In this document: in pieces, positions 12,101 to 24,101 of the stretch
Layout of the letters: every line of letters starts with the position of its first letter
Numbering within the stretch: position 1 is the first letter of the stretch
Source: Cytospora piceicola
Lineage: Eukaryota; Ascomycota; Sordariomycetes; Diaporthales; Cytosporaceae
Length of the DNA: 64,000 bases
Assembly: GCA_023375675.1 (NCBI GenBank)
Contig: JALQBC010000048.1
Span: forward strand, 62,001-126,000
Direction: 5' to 3'
The notes under the pieces: model-generated
Seen by the model: the letters and a program-made list of their open reading frames with translations, nothing else
Database searches by the model: none
Told to the model about the DNA's origin: nothing
Made by a program: the position numbers and the translations under genes

Positions 12101-15100
12101 AAATGTCCTCTTACTCCCTAGACTCCGAGTACGGCCTGGTGAAGTACATACCCCGAGCGAGGTGATACGCACCTTGATTAATTCCGGCGAAACCCCGGCG
12201 GGGAAAGGCGGTCAGTCTCAAAGAGTTGGGCATGATGTTGCAACAAAGATCGAGCAACCCAATGATGATGACCAGCCCAGGTCGCAGACGAGTCAAGAAC
12301 CCTTCGGGGTTTGCCATGTCGTCGCATCCTGCTAGTCAAGGTGAGAATATCGGAAGTCAGTGCCTTCTCTCATCATCAAGGAAGACTTGTATGCAGAGTG
12401 CCACCCGAAGGATAGGTTGATAGCCGAAGGGGATACATGGTAGCCCCCAAAACAAAGCGATACTATTTTCGGGTGACTTTTGCGAGCTGTTGGGTCCATC
12501 CATCTGGATTGTTTATCAGATCTAAATGTTCTCCAGATTTCAGCCTCTCTGTGATCCATCTGACGCCGGGCCACAAAACGAAGCTGCTTGGTGTTCCACG
12601 ACTCTTGTTACAGCATGTACGTATAGGCAGAAGTGGCGTCCTGACCTGGGGTCCCGACCTGGTTAGATCATCACAGATTGAGATCCTTCAAGAGGCTCGA
12701 AAAGGAAGTCCCACCGTTTCGGCACGCTCCACTAACGTAGATAGGTGGAGGGGGATGCAACCGCACGATCTGCCCCTTGTCTTTTTGCTACCCGGCATAT
12801 CCATGCCCGCCACAGACAGGGGAGAAGGGCATGCTGCAGATACCATAGGCCAGTCAAGACTGACAGTGCATCGGCACCACTGTCGGTTTCCAACTCGGAA
12901 ATATCCCGTAACATTCTGGTACATAGTACTTCATATGTAAAGGTGCACAGGAAGCGCATATCATCGTACCATAGTGCTGCGGTACAACGCCAAGAAGGAT
13001 GGACGGTTTAACAGCAAAGCGGTTATTGCTGGAGAACAATATCTCACTACTGCATAGTACAAGCTAGTGGTATCCAGTGCACCGGGCGTTAGAGAAACCG
13101 CCAACGTGAACCTTCCCACCCAGCTTTCGAGGATTCGTTCGAGAAGCCAGGGTCGAAGACAGCAAGGCCTTGTCCCTGGCGGGTGGGGGAGGTTTGAACA
13201 GCATTGGGACCCGGATGAGGCCCGCTTCAAGCCCTTGTATGTATGTACTGTACAGTAGTAGGTCGTCACTTGTCCCTCTCGACACTCCTGGCAGCGAACA
13301 GGGGCCAAGCTTTTGGGCAAGCGTCGGCCAAGTTCCATCATGCCATGGCCCTAGGCGCATCACAGCTTGACCTCCGGAGAGGCCTCGGCGTGTTCAATTC
13401 CTCAGCAATCGAAAGATGTGGCCTTCACATGGATCCGTTGCCGAAGCAGGCCATAGCGCCCAACCTGCAAACAAATCTCGCATTCGCATGTCGTTAGATG
13501 TTCTTCTGCTGTCGTAAAAAAAAAAATACCCAGACGGCAATGACGACGACATGCATGTCTTCGTGTCGCACAAAGATCTTAACTGCGTGCTAGTGAAAGT
13601 GGATGCAGCGGTGCCCTCGTAGATAAACGGGGACCAAAAGAACGTTCGGATGGGGGTCAGGTCCCTTCCTAGGCGCGGTATACCGAGCAGATGTACATAG
13701 TACAGAACTGATGGGTCCTTTCCGAAGATCGCCCACGCTGTCGGGCTGGATGGAGCCACGGCGTCCTCCACTGAAAAACCCTCTCCGTCAACCCTTGAAG
13801 AAAAGCTTTCCAGGGGGCGGGTTGGCAGCTCTTTCGAACGCGTTTCTTGGTGCTCAGAGCCAGAGAGCCCACTCTTTCGACCCCAAACTCGAAGTTTGAA
13901 AAGGCAAAACCCCAAGGTTCTCCAGGATTTGGGAGATCGTTTGATGGATCATGAGCTCCAACTGCCAAATTGCCCGACAAACCATCAAGCTGCTCTTGTC
14001 TCCATCTCACGAAACGCGTGCCGTACCGCAGTCCCGTTCGAGCTCCATGGCTCCATCCCTCGAACCAGTCGAGAGTTTTGGAGTCGCCATGAACGTTTAT
14101 TCCCGTTTTTGTGGATTTCCTTTTTCATGGAATAATCGTGATATCAACGAGCTGCTTATGTAGAGCAGGCAATACAAAACCCTCGCAGAACCTTTTAATT
14201 GGAACTCGGGACAGCGATTTTCTTTCGCACTCATGTTATTTCCCGTTTCTGGCACACACCAGACCTCCTTTTGGCCGACCCTGGATCCCCTTGTGGCCTG
14301 ATAGGGTTTACGTCACTAGGCCATCAAATGAGGCGCAATCTTGGTTGACCGTCTCATCAACAAATTTTGGTCAATCTCGGCATGAACTGCTGAATTGGCA
14401 TCTGACCCCGAGTCAGGAAGCACCAAGGATGGCAGTGTGATTGGTCAATATCGGTGTTTTTGGGACTGTTTCGCCCTCACTTGACTCGCAACAGGCAGAC
14501 AGGAAAGGGAGCACGGGAGGTTCTTGCGATTTGTTCCGTGTATGACATCTCAAAGAGTCAGGTAACTTGGAGGCCATCGTGGATTCACCGCGGCCGTCAA
14601 AGGGTTCAGAAACAGTGTCAGGTCGCTCCCGTGTGCCGGATTTGCCAAGTTCCCTCATGGTGACGACACTTGGGGAAGGTTTCGGTACAGTGTTTGGAAG
14701 CTGGGATTCAAGAACCAAATGGTCAATCACGAGGTTTCCTGCATTCCCCGGAGAATTGAAGGCCAACCTCGCCACCGTTTCTTTGATGCTGAGATGAGCG
14801 ATTACTGAATCACTACACGTATAGTGTGTGTCGTGTGTTCCCCTGTGAATATGCCTCTGGGTGAGGCGTGCTGTACCGTGTATCGGCGCCGGCAAGTTCG
14901 GATAGTACCATGTAGACCACCACCATACTATACTGTCCAAGGTTTGTTCGTATATGTGCCGGGGCGCAGGTGCCAATTGTTGCATGACGGCCAGCTGCCA
15001 GCCTCGTCCTCAAAACCAACATCGAGATCAGTGCCGGCTGTTGACAACACCGCTGCGAAGATACGAGCTTGTGATCGACAATTGATAGGTCGGACTTCAG

Positions 15101-15800
15101 CTCCGACCCTACCTTCCCCTCGTGGTATGCACTGTATGAATTGTCAAAACATTGCCAGGCGGTTCGTGTGGCCAAGAAGCGCACCAGCCACGTTGTGGTT
15201 GTGAGACTCGTTTCTTTGAATTGTGCACTTCGTCGTCGAGACTAAGGTCCCTCGAGGTGTCAAGCAGCAACAAGTATCGCCATCAAGTGCTATGAAGTTT
15301 TGGGTTTGGTTTTGGTGCAGCGAGTTCGCAGCTTGGCATCAAGACGTGCTGTACCTGATTAGATAAAACAGTAAGGATGGCAAGCCTTGAAGCTCTCAGA
15401 TTGGGTGGGCTCTCTCCGCGGCCCTGCAGATTTGATGCTCAAACACCAACAAGGATAACCCATCGGTACGATCCCAAAAGGTACTGCCGACGGTTGTGCC
15501 GAGCTTCATTGCAACGCGTACTCCCCACACAGGATTTGGCAGCCGAAGTACATACAAGGGACAACGCGCGGCCCACAAAGAGCCCTGGCTGCTGGCATGG
15601 GCCTGGGATATGAGGGTCGGCCGGCAATATGGTCGTATTGGCTCTGGAGTGCACCGCGATGGTCGTCAACAACTATGTCGGCGTGTCGAGTAGCGATTCG
15701 TGGCCAGGAGCTTTCCATCCGCCGCCTCCGTTTGGCCGGCGAGAGCCCGTATCTACCTAGGTAGTCATTGTATGTATAGGTTGGGGATGAGACTCAACAT
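9151..15800. other. Gene-poor block, central part
   Basis: 6.6 kb with many overlapping short frames on both strands, none above 190 codons. None shows a family motif, and I found no convincing chain of splice sites. Base composition is near the window average, so it is not an obvious AT-rich, RIP-mutated transposon graveyard. A short GAGAC pentamer run lies at ~9373-9397 and a CTACCTAGGTAG palindrome at 15753. It may be remote regulatory DNA or host non-coding RNA for the downstream transcription factor (inference from position only). Confidence 0.45.
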
Positions 15801-15872
15801 GTCGATAACATGCGGAACTGCGTTATACCTAGTTGCTGACAAGATAGCAATCTGCAACACTTCAAGCACGCA

Positions 15873-15900
15873 CTGTGACTGTGACTGTGACTGTGACTTG
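15873..15900. repeat. GTGACT hexamer microsatellite
   Basis: About four tandem copies of a TGTGAC/GTGACT unit followed by a degenerate copy. Confidence 0.85.
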
Positions 15901-16720
15901 TGACAGTTCGGGAACATGCGGGAGGTGGGCACTTGAAGACTGCCCAATGAGGTTAGCATTAACAATGTCCAATTGCCGGTCATCTCTCAGGGGGGGACCG
16001 ACCGGAAAAACGTTTTGAAGCACTACCTAGGTACTATGGAGGCCTGCTAGGACGTATGCGATACTTAGCCCAGTAAGCCAAGTTAAGCTCAGGTAAGCCC
16101 ATGTACCAGTACCTGGCCACTGCTCCCTGGCCTGCCAAATCAGAGGGCACGTACTTCCCAATATAGTAGGTGTACCCGTGGCTTATAAGCAACAGAAAAT
16201 ACATTTTGTTAGTGATAGAGCTTGTGTGCCTAGGTATGTATGGCCTGTCGACTAAAGACAGACAGGCATGGTCGCTGTAGCAGTGATCCGGTTTGATTTG
16301 ATTCGACTGGATGCATTGTCGTGCTTGTTATACACAGGTAGATAGATACCTGGATAGACGTTGCTGTTCGATCGGGTGGGCGGATGGAAAATGATCACAT
16401 ATGTACATACATGCCTGCCTACCTACCTTAGTGCTTACCTACCTACCTAGGTATCTACCCTGCTACCTTAGGTAGGTACCGTGCTATGCCTTGCGCGGTC
16501 GAGGTGAGATGGTGACTATTGGCTGGGTTCAAGCGGTAAGACTGCCATGATATGCTAATCAATCACCTGAGTTTTCAACATGCTCTACATATATTGCCTA
16601 TATAGGTATATACCTGACTACGTACGTGCATGCTTCCATTAAAAGAGACAGATCACCGTGATATAGCTAGATTAAAAAGGGAAGGAGAGGGGGAGGAGAC
16701 TTAGGGCCTTGGAGCTTGGG

Positions 16721-16769
16721 TTCTTGGTTCTTGGTTCTTGGTTCTTGGTTCCTGGTTCCTGGTTCTTGG
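16721..16769. repeat. TTCTTGG heptamer tandem array
   Basis: Seven tandem 7-bp units; units five and six carry a T-to-C change (TTCCTGG). Confidence 0.95.
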
Positions 16770-17221
16770 AAGTTGGAACTTTGCTGAGCAGGAAGGATCA
16801 CGGCAAACGCAAGAGAGAAAAGCAACAGGTAATTAATCTTAATAATTGGTCAGTGATCAGTCAGGATTCGATTCGATTCGTTGCTCAGCCCAAGTGTGTT
16901 GCTCACTTTTGAAGCAAGTCGCATCAGATCAGATCAGTCAAATCGAGTGCCAGCCGAAGCCGACTTTATTATACATGGATGGAATGGAAACACAGCAGGC
17001 ACGCCTCAGAAGTTTTCTGCTTCTTCCCGCTCCTACCCATTTTCGCAACGTGACAGGAAGAGAAGGAACAAAAAAAATAAATTTAAAAACAAGGGAAAAG
17101 GGAGAGGCAAAACCCCAAGACCAACTTGAGAAGTCACGTTCTCATCATTGTCTGTCTACTAAGTAATTCGTTGCTATCAAACCCCCAAAACAGCGACGGC
17201 AACAACAGAAACAACAACAGT

Positions 17222-17262
17222 ACCACCACCACCACCACCACCACTACTACCACCACCACCAT
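17222..17262. repeat. ACC trinucleotide microsatellite
   Basis: Imperfect ACC/CCA run with two ACT interruptions, next to an AAC-rich stretch (17198-17219). Confidence 0.9.
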
Positions 17263-17700
17263 CAGCGACACACAGACGGGCCTCTCTTCTTACTTCTCCT
17301 CCTGACCCCAGCCCATCCCAGCCATTAATCACAAGCCCACCTGCATCCTTGACCCCCCCTACAGTACATCTTGAACCTTAAACTTGCCGTCTTTTGTCTC
17401 CATTCAACTCTCCTCACCCCCCTCCCACTACCCTACAGTACAATCCACCACTGCCGTGCATCCCGCTTCACGTGTGCATCCATCCGCATCAGCACCAAGC
17501 ATCAAGCATCGGCTTCGGCATCAGCATTATCAACATCGGCATCAGCATCAGCACCCATCCTGTTAGCGCTTTGTAATAAGTAGGTACACCTATACACATT
17601 CACTCTCGACAGTATCATCATCACCCTCAACTTCCTCGCAGCTAGCTAGCCTACAGCAAAGGCCTGCTGCGTATGTACCAGTGTGACGTGCCCAAGGGCG

Positions 17701-18703
17701 GATCTACGTTATGTTCATTGTGGATGCTCGGTGACAGCTATCCAGTGGCTGCCCGCCAATTTGCCCATGCACCAACAAGACAGATAAACCTCCCAATCAC
17801 CGCAGCTTGGGTGGCGCGCATCTGACGATAAACAAAACCTTCTAGAAACTCGAACCGCTCATCATTGGCAAGACTTGACAACGGACGCGCTGGCAAGCTT
17901 GCTCCTAGTGCATCGCCCCGGCTCCAGTTTTGTCTCTCCAGTCTCTCCCACCTCTGCCACCTTGGGGTTTGATTATTTTCTGGGTCCGACGTCCACTTCC
18001 CGGCCTGGTCACTTCACAAAGAAAGAGAGGAAAAAATCCACCGAGGGTCCCTCCCCCCACCTCTCTAGCCAGCTACGCCAGTCCTTTGTACTGGTACTTG
18101 GACAGCTTGTACCGCGGCATCCCAACGGCTCCCCAGGGTGGGTCATCGTCGAGGGAGAGTCCACTTGAAAATTTGCCCACCGGCTCTTGGTACCTGGCAG
18201 AATTTTTTTGTACTGGCGCGACTCTTCCGACCGAAAAATAGGGAAAGGAGAAATATTTGAGGTACATCAACCCACATCATCCCACCTTCTTCCCCTCCCC
18301 TCCCTCGTCCATCCATTTGACAGAGTTTAGTCTCCACTTCGAATCTCTACCGGGACCCAAAAAGGAGGACCGCCTTTGTTCACTCCACCAACATACTCCA
18401 AACGGTCTTGAGCCTCATCTATCCACTCCTACCACAACCGCCACTACCACCAACGTCAAAACTCCACCGTGGGGGACCCTCAGACGCGCCTCAACACAAC
18501 AACCGCGTCGAGTCTCGAAAACACCAATACAACCATCGCGCAACCTTCTCAATTCGCATTCTGTCTCCGACTACATCAATTGCCTCCAGTCATCACCTTT
18601 GTCTACGGTCAAGACATTTTCCAACCTCCATTTCAAATTTTCCAGAGCCTGGGTGGATGCTACAGTTGCGGTCGTCGCATCTGGGTAGTTATTTAGTTGG
18701 ATT
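17701..18703 (+). promoter_or_regulatory. Likely promoter and 5' leader of the C2H2 transcription factor gene
   Basis: CT-rich and AC-rich DNA directly upstream of the start codon at 18704, with pyrimidine tracts near 18280-18310. Several short ATG-started frames could act as upstream ORFs. The transcription start cannot be fixed from sequence. Long leaders are common for developmental regulators of filamentous fungi (general knowledge). Confidence 0.4.
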
Positions 18704-20218
18704 ATGGAACACAACCACTATTCGTCAAACGTGATTAACACTTCGACGGCATCATACCCTTCGCATTCGGCAATCTCTCCCCATCACCTTCACAACGGCC
18801 AGAACCAGACTCTGCCACCTCTCCAGCACCACAACCCTGCCATGTCTATGTACGCGAGCCACCCGCACACCCCCAGAACGCCTGCAACTCCGAACACTCC
18901 CAACTCCATGGGCAGCTACGCTCCTCCTCCATCCCAGCCTGGTGGCAGGGGATCATACCCTATGATGCACTACCAGCAGCCCCAGCAGCCGTACACGACC
19001 TCGTCTGCTATGATGCCCCAGTCATCCGTTTCGGCGTCTCACCCCCAGCCCATCGCGCCCGCGCCGTCTCCCGGCGGTCGCGTCCCTCCTGTTCTGCGAC
19101 CAATGCCGGCTGGCGGTGTCATGCCCCAGAGTGGCCTGGCCTCTCCTTACGCGCAGAGTCCCATGATGGCTCAGCCGTCCATTTTGCAAGAAAGCGATCA
19201 GCCTACACACGTGGTTGGCTCCCAGGGTCGACGTGGTATCCTGCCCAGCGCCCCAGGCAGGCCTGCTGCTCCGGCCCCTGGAACTGCCGCGGCCAAGGCC
19301 CAGGTTCCCCAAAAAGATGCGGATGGCAAATTCCCTTGCCCACACTGCACAAAGACCTACCTTCACGCCAAGCACCTGAAGCGTCATATGCTTCGCCGTA
19401 AGTTTGACTTTCTGTCTTTTGTGGCTGCCTGAAATTAACAGTACGATAGACACCGGAGACCGCCCTTACATGTGTGTCCTCTGCCGTGATACGTTCTCTC
19501 GAAGTGACATCCTGAAGCGTCACTTCCAAAAATGCTCCATTCGTCGTGGCAACCCCACAGGTAAGCAATTGAGCAGAAGGAAACCCTCGCGCATACTCTG
19601 AATTCTGTCTTTGCGCAAATACTGACGCACAATCTGTGATTAGGAGCTAGCCATCTCTCTCACCCTCATGCACACGTCAAGAAGGCGCAAGCTGCGGCCG
19701 CAAAGGCCGCTAGCCTTGGACACCACGATGGCGACATGATGAACGGCATGAACAATGTACAGGGAAACCCCATGGTTCCCTTTGGACTCATTCCTGCGGC
19801 GGACCAGATGCAAGGCCACATGTCTAACCCAAACGACCAGAGCCAGCTTTCGCGATCCAGCAGCATGAACCGACTGGAGGATGCAAATGACGACCGGAGG
19901 AATGGTCCCGTCATGAACCAGGGCCAACAGCAATACAACGGCAACGTCCCAACCTCTATGGCAACGAACATCAACCCGCAGCTGGCAGGGTACCAAATGC
20001 AGCAGAGCCAGAACGGCGTGCCCATGTTCAACGGTGGACAAAACCAGAACCAGCAGTCCGGTCTTGACTGGCAGGCAATGTTCCAACAACAAGGTGGTGC
20101 GCATCATACCTACTCAAGGCAGCAAATGTCGTCCACTCCTAATAACGGACAACCACAGACCGCAATCAAAGCCGAGCCTAATCTCGATATGCCGAGACAA
20201 GATGGCCTCCACGCTTAA
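18704..20218 (+). CDS. CON7: C2H2 zinc-finger transcription factor, Con7-like
   Basis: Three exons, join(18704..19397,19450..19560,19644..20218), 459 residues. The first ~200 residues are Pro/Ser/His/Gln-rich and disordered (SHPHTPRTPATPNTPN). Two adjacent fingers follow at ~210-265: CPHCTKTYLHAKHLKRH with H as last ligand, then CVLCRDTFSRSDILKRH with a final Cys (C2HC). The first intron cuts the codon of finger 1's last His. A conserved basic box (QKCSIRRGNPTG) follows, then an Ala/Lys-rich helix (KKAQAAAAKAA) and a Gln/Asn-rich tail. Known: Con7 of the rice blast fungus is needed for conidium and appressorium development. The zinc-finger call is firm. The Con7 assignment is from remembered pattern (finger pair, Ala- and Gln-rich parts) and is tentative. 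Its 11-kb empty upstream region fits a developmentally controlled gene. Confidence 0.8.
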
Positions 20219-21519
20219 AGCCCGATCGAAGCTCGCTTCCTTTTCTCGATGATTCACGATACCGACAAGAGCTCTTACTGTGCCAGACGCATTCGGTAGT
20301 CTTGGAGGACTACTTTCATGTTAAATTGTGTACATGACTCACGCAGCTCGGGATGGAACAGGCGACGGTCTGTGCCGAGGTTTTGGCATTGTACTGGTCG
20401 AGGACGAGCTGCGCGAATTTGGGTAGGTGTGGAGGGCATCGTGCAGCAATTCAAGGCTGGCATTTTGCCTCGAGCACCTCAAGCATTGTATCATGCCAGA
20501 CCCTAATTCGGTCGTCAACATGAAAACATGGCTGCAGTGCGCCTAGTAGTGAAAGCAACAGTGGTGGGCAGCGGGCCATGCCTCCCAGCCTTATCGAAGT
20601 GGCTCAAAAACCACTGGACCAGTTTGACTCAAGTCGAATCGCGCAACCTTCCGCACCTCGATTTATCAAAAGACGCCACTGCATTTGCTTTGGATCGATG
20701 AACTTGCATTGGTCGGTGGGACTGACAATACGGCACAACGTCTGGCACAACGATTTCGACGCAGAGCATGGCGGTGCTTGGCAGCTGTGACAACATGCAG
20801 CACATTTGGTTCAAGATCTGAGGTGGTATAATTGCGGGCGGGGCGCCTCCAGGAGACCAAGCATTTCATCATTTTCAATTTCCTTCAACTGTTCATTTTC
20901 CAATTTTTTAAACAACCAGAGGCTTCGTCAGCATTTGTGGCGTTTTGGAAGTGGACTTCCAATTTTTAGTCCGAAAAGTTCGATTCCCCTTTGCATCAGA
21001 ACGGTGGCTTGAGGGCGGCATATTGCTTTGCATTTTCAGGTGGTGGGCGACAATAGAGTTTCTCGAGGGGTTTTGCATTAGATGTATTCTTACAGCTGTT
21101 CGTGTCCATAGATAAGAAGTGCGTCATGCACAGGCTGATGACCTAACCGAATTGAAGAAAGGTTCCAAGAATATGTCTTGTCTTTCCTGTCTTTGATATG
21201 AACCTTTCCACTCAGTGGATGTGTCGTTGATACCAAATGTAGTTGCGTGGATGTGTTACAGACCTTCACCAAGACTGCTGTGTGGCTGACTCTGGAGCGA
21301 TGTGATCGTCCTTATAAGCGTATTCAAACCTTGACTCTTCCGGCGTTGCTAATGAACATAAGTTCCTGTACTTTCAATATCTTCTTGAGAATGCATGCCT
21401 GTGGATGTCTGTTGTGGGATAATATTCTGTGGAACGGCTTTCCCATGGATTTCTCTCCCATCTGTATTGCTTCCAAATGCCTTCTTCAAGTCCACGAGTC
21501 GAGGATTGTTCAGCCCTAC
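20219..21519. other. Intergenic region downstream of the zinc-finger gene
   Basis: 1.3 kb between two convergent genes. It holds 3' UTR sequence and short frames only; I see no gene or repeat. Confidence 0.5.
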
Positions 21520-21793
21520 TCATTGCTTCTGGTCCCTGTCGACAACGTGGATTTCAGGTTTCATCCTCTCCAGATCAATCTTGTCCTGTTGAGACGGGGT
21601 GTAGCCGAATTTCTCCTCAGCACGGTCGGACAAGTACAGGCCAGCGACTCCCCATGCTAGAAACCCCACGCCTAGTCCAAGGCGAGCCTTGGAGGAGAGG
21701 CCTTGATATGCCCTTCAGTAAGTCAGGGTTAGTTGTTTGGCTGCTGGGAGATAGGCTTGGTATTGGGGGCGTGTCGTACTTCCAGAGAGACAT
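21520..21793 (-). CDS. Small conserved single-pass membrane protein, 68 residues
   Basis: Two exons, complement(join(21520..21712,21780..21793)). The first coding exon is only 14 nt (ATG TCT CTC TGG AA), followed by a 67-nt intron with GTACG donor, a CTAAC branch sequence and an AAG acceptor. The product starts MSLWKAYQGLSSKARLG, has one hydrophobic helix (LGVGFLAWGVAGLYL, ~residues 18-32), then a charged segment (SDRAEEKFGYTPSQQDK) and ends VVDRDQKQ. The short basic N terminus, single helix and acidic tail resemble small inner-mitochondrial-membrane proteins (inference). I believe similar proteins are annotated as hypothetical in other filamentous fungi but cannot name a function. It is divergent from MRPL4 across 500 bp. 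Confidence 0.75.
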
Positions 21794-22293
21794 TGCTTAT
21801 TAGAATAATTGTTTATCTTTGTGTTGTTGGTCCTCCACAGCTCGTGACTGCTCACTGTCAGGGCCAACCCGTTAAAGTGTGCGGGTACCAAGGCTCCAGG
21901 TCCCAGCCAGCCCGTGCAATTTGCGAATTGGGGTCTTCACTGAATTTATCAGACCTCCCAGGCTCGTAGATCATGGTGGAATCTCGTGCAGTTCAGTTGA
22001 GAGGTCGTTGAGGTGGATCGTGGCTTGCATAAGAGGCTCTTGAGACGGGCAAGCTCTCTCATTGGCTGGCCTTCCCCGGTCCCCCGGCTAGCTAGCTCGC
22101 GTGTCTGCAAAGCCCAAAATTTCTGGATCGCAGGATGCCGTTGGCAGGCGGCGCAGCGACCCATACTGTCGGGCCTCTCAAAACCTTTATTCCGAAGTCA
22201 ACGTCGACTCACCGTCTGCTCTCCCCTACCACCACGAATACGAAAGAATAAGAAAGCGCAGCTGCGAGCCGGACAAGGCGCCACATCTCCACA
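21794..22293. promoter_or_regulatory. Divergent promoter region, small membrane protein / MRPL4
   Basis: 500 bp between two divergent starts, so it holds both promoters. GCTAGCTAGCT near 22086 is a short palindromic run. No clear TATA box. Confidence 0.4.
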
Positions 22294-23370
22294 ATGGCGA
22301 GCTCCAACGCCGCTCGGCCGTGCCTCCAGCGCGCGCTACAGACTTGTCGACAGGGCAGCCTCGCGAACCCGAGCCGACCCCTCCTCCTCCTCCTCCCCCC
22401 GACCTCGGCAGCAGCACGGCAGCCGTCCCAGTCCCGGCCCTTCTCGACGACGGAGCCGCAGCAGAAGCGCCAGGAGAACCGCCGCCCGAACCGCGACCAC
22501 AACCGCGAGCGCGGGCTGTCGGCGGTCAAGCGCACGGGGACGCGCGAGGTGCTCTCGGTGCACAGCGAGGCGCTCCCCAAGCCCGTGTCGGCCGACCGGT
22601 TCCCCAGGGTGCCGACGGACCCGAACCACGGCCTCTGGGCCTTCTTCCCGGACTCCAAGGACAAGCCGCTCAGCACCCCCGCCGAGGACAACGCGCACGG
22701 CCGGGCGTGGCGGGTCGAGGAGCTGCGGCGCAAGAGCTGGGAGGACCTGCACCGGCTCTGGTGGGTCTGCGTCCGCGAGAGGAACAGGATCGCCACGGGC
22801 AACTGGGAGAGGACCAAGGGGAGGTACGGGTATGGCGAGGCTGAGGCCCGGGCCAGGGAGATGCAGGTATGTCTCTTTTCTGTGTGTGGTGTGCGTGTGT
22901 CATTGTGCTATGCTATGGTGGCTCTGGTCAGGGGTCACTGCTATGCTTGGCTTTGACTCCCTGCTCTTGCTCTGGCACCGCGGTGTTTCTTCCTTTATTT
23001 CCTTGTTCTTCTCTACTGTGTTATACTGATATATCTGTCAATGCAGGTACGAAAGACTCAGGCTGGTATCAAGCACGTTCTCACGGAGCGGTTCTACGCA
23101 TGGGAGGACGCGCAGCTCCTGGCACGATTGGACCCCGAGATCAACCTATCTGGAAGGGGGCCTGTATACGTTCCTGATGGCTCATCATCATACCTGGAGA
23201 ACGAGATGCCATGGGAGAAGGAGGAGAAGGAGACATCTAAGGACGAGGCTGGTGAGGAGAAGAGTGTGTCCGCAGACGAGGCCAAGAACACGGTCGACGC
23301 CAAGGACACGGTCGACGCCTCGACGATACCCGACACTGTGAAGTCGCAGCAGGAGGCTCCTAGGGCATGA
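22294..23370 (+). CDS. MRPL4: Mitochondrial 54S ribosomal protein L4 (uL29m)
   Basis: Two exons, join(22294..22866,23047..23370), 298 residues; the intron is 180 nt, phase 0 between MQ and VRKTQ. The first ~55 residues are Arg/Ser/Ala-rich without acidic residues, a typical mitochondrial presequence. The uL29m core follows: DHGLW-type segment ([19 protein letters not shown]), then [30 protein letters not shown], the conserved helix pair at the exit-tunnel rim. The C-terminal ~60 residues are acidic and repetitive ([15 protein letters not shown]), which is variable in the family. It is the L29 equivalent of the mitoribosome large subunit. Start chosen for the presequence. Confidence 0.92.
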
Positions 23371-24101
23371 TCTGTCTGCACATTCTTGTCAGATAGCCGC
23401 GTGTTATAGTGTCTGCATTTAATGCATGGCCAATATAGGGCGACTTTGCGGTAGAAAAGGGGCAACTCGACCTCCCCGGGGAAGAGCATTAGTGGTATTT
23501 TACTGCTGTATCTGACTGTGACTGTATAAATAAACCATGGAAATGAAGCATTCTTGATGGCATTTGGACCGTCAGCCTCGTGACCCTTGATATGTCTCAT
23601 AATAGATACTCGACCAAATTCGCAATTATACATCGTCACGGCTTCCCCGACACGCATTTCGCCAAAGGACAGAGCTTTGTTGCGCTGGTGGTCTAGGCGT
23701 TGCTTCAGGTGTAACAGGTGTACCGTGCCAGTGCGTGTGTGCCCGAATTGGGCCAATAGGGGGGCCGCAAAGACCCCTCCCCCCCCCAAAGGACCCCCCA
23801 AAGGACCCCTGGCAACACGGCCTAGTTCGACCCCATCTTTCGTGCATCACGCTGGAGCTTCTCGAACCTGACTTGGGGGAGACTACAGATTACTGGACTA
23901 CTTGACCCTCGATGCCAGTTGGTTTTGGATTGATGTATGTGTCTCTTGACAACTAAACTAAACACACCGACACTCTCCCTCCTTTTGTTCTAGAAACAAG
24001 CGTCTCTCTCTTCCAACAATCCTGAACTTCTCCCTCCTTCGAGAATTCAAACCTACAAACCACCCATCCAGATCCCCCTCCTCAAGAACCAGATAGCAAC
24101 C
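23371..24101. other. Intergenic region MRPL4 / GDI
   Basis: 731 bp holding the MRPL4 3' UTR and the GDI promoter. At 23776-23810 there is a short C-rich tandem (CCCCCCAAAGGA, about three copies). The GDI leader (23960-24100) is CT- and CA-rich. No gene seen. Confidence 0.5.

Larger units (their letters stand above)
15901..17700. other. Gene-poor block, repeat-rich part
   Basis: Packed with short tandem and palindromic sequence: TACCTAGGTA at 16024 and 16444, a run of ACCT/AGGT units at 16410-16480, the TTCTTGG array, GATTC and ATCAG runs (16866-16940), the CCA array and CATCAG-type repeats (17485-17560). No gene seen. The C-rich 17280-17450 part may already be promoter or 5' leader of the downstream zinc-finger gene. 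Confidence 0.5.

Noticed and set aside
13380..13410. tRNA-like GTTCAATTC (B-box-like) sequence
   Set aside because: No pairing T-stem, acceptor stem or A-box at the right distance.
12437..14985. Frames of 167, 126, 173 and 190 codons in the gene-poor block
   Set aside because: Residue composition is random-like with many His/Arg/Cys/Trp; they overlap one another on both strands and show no family motif.
23094..23801. 235-codon minus-strand frame over the MRPL4 3' end
   Set aside because: Largely antisense to MRPL4 exon 2. The remainder lacks recognisable motifs and splice support.
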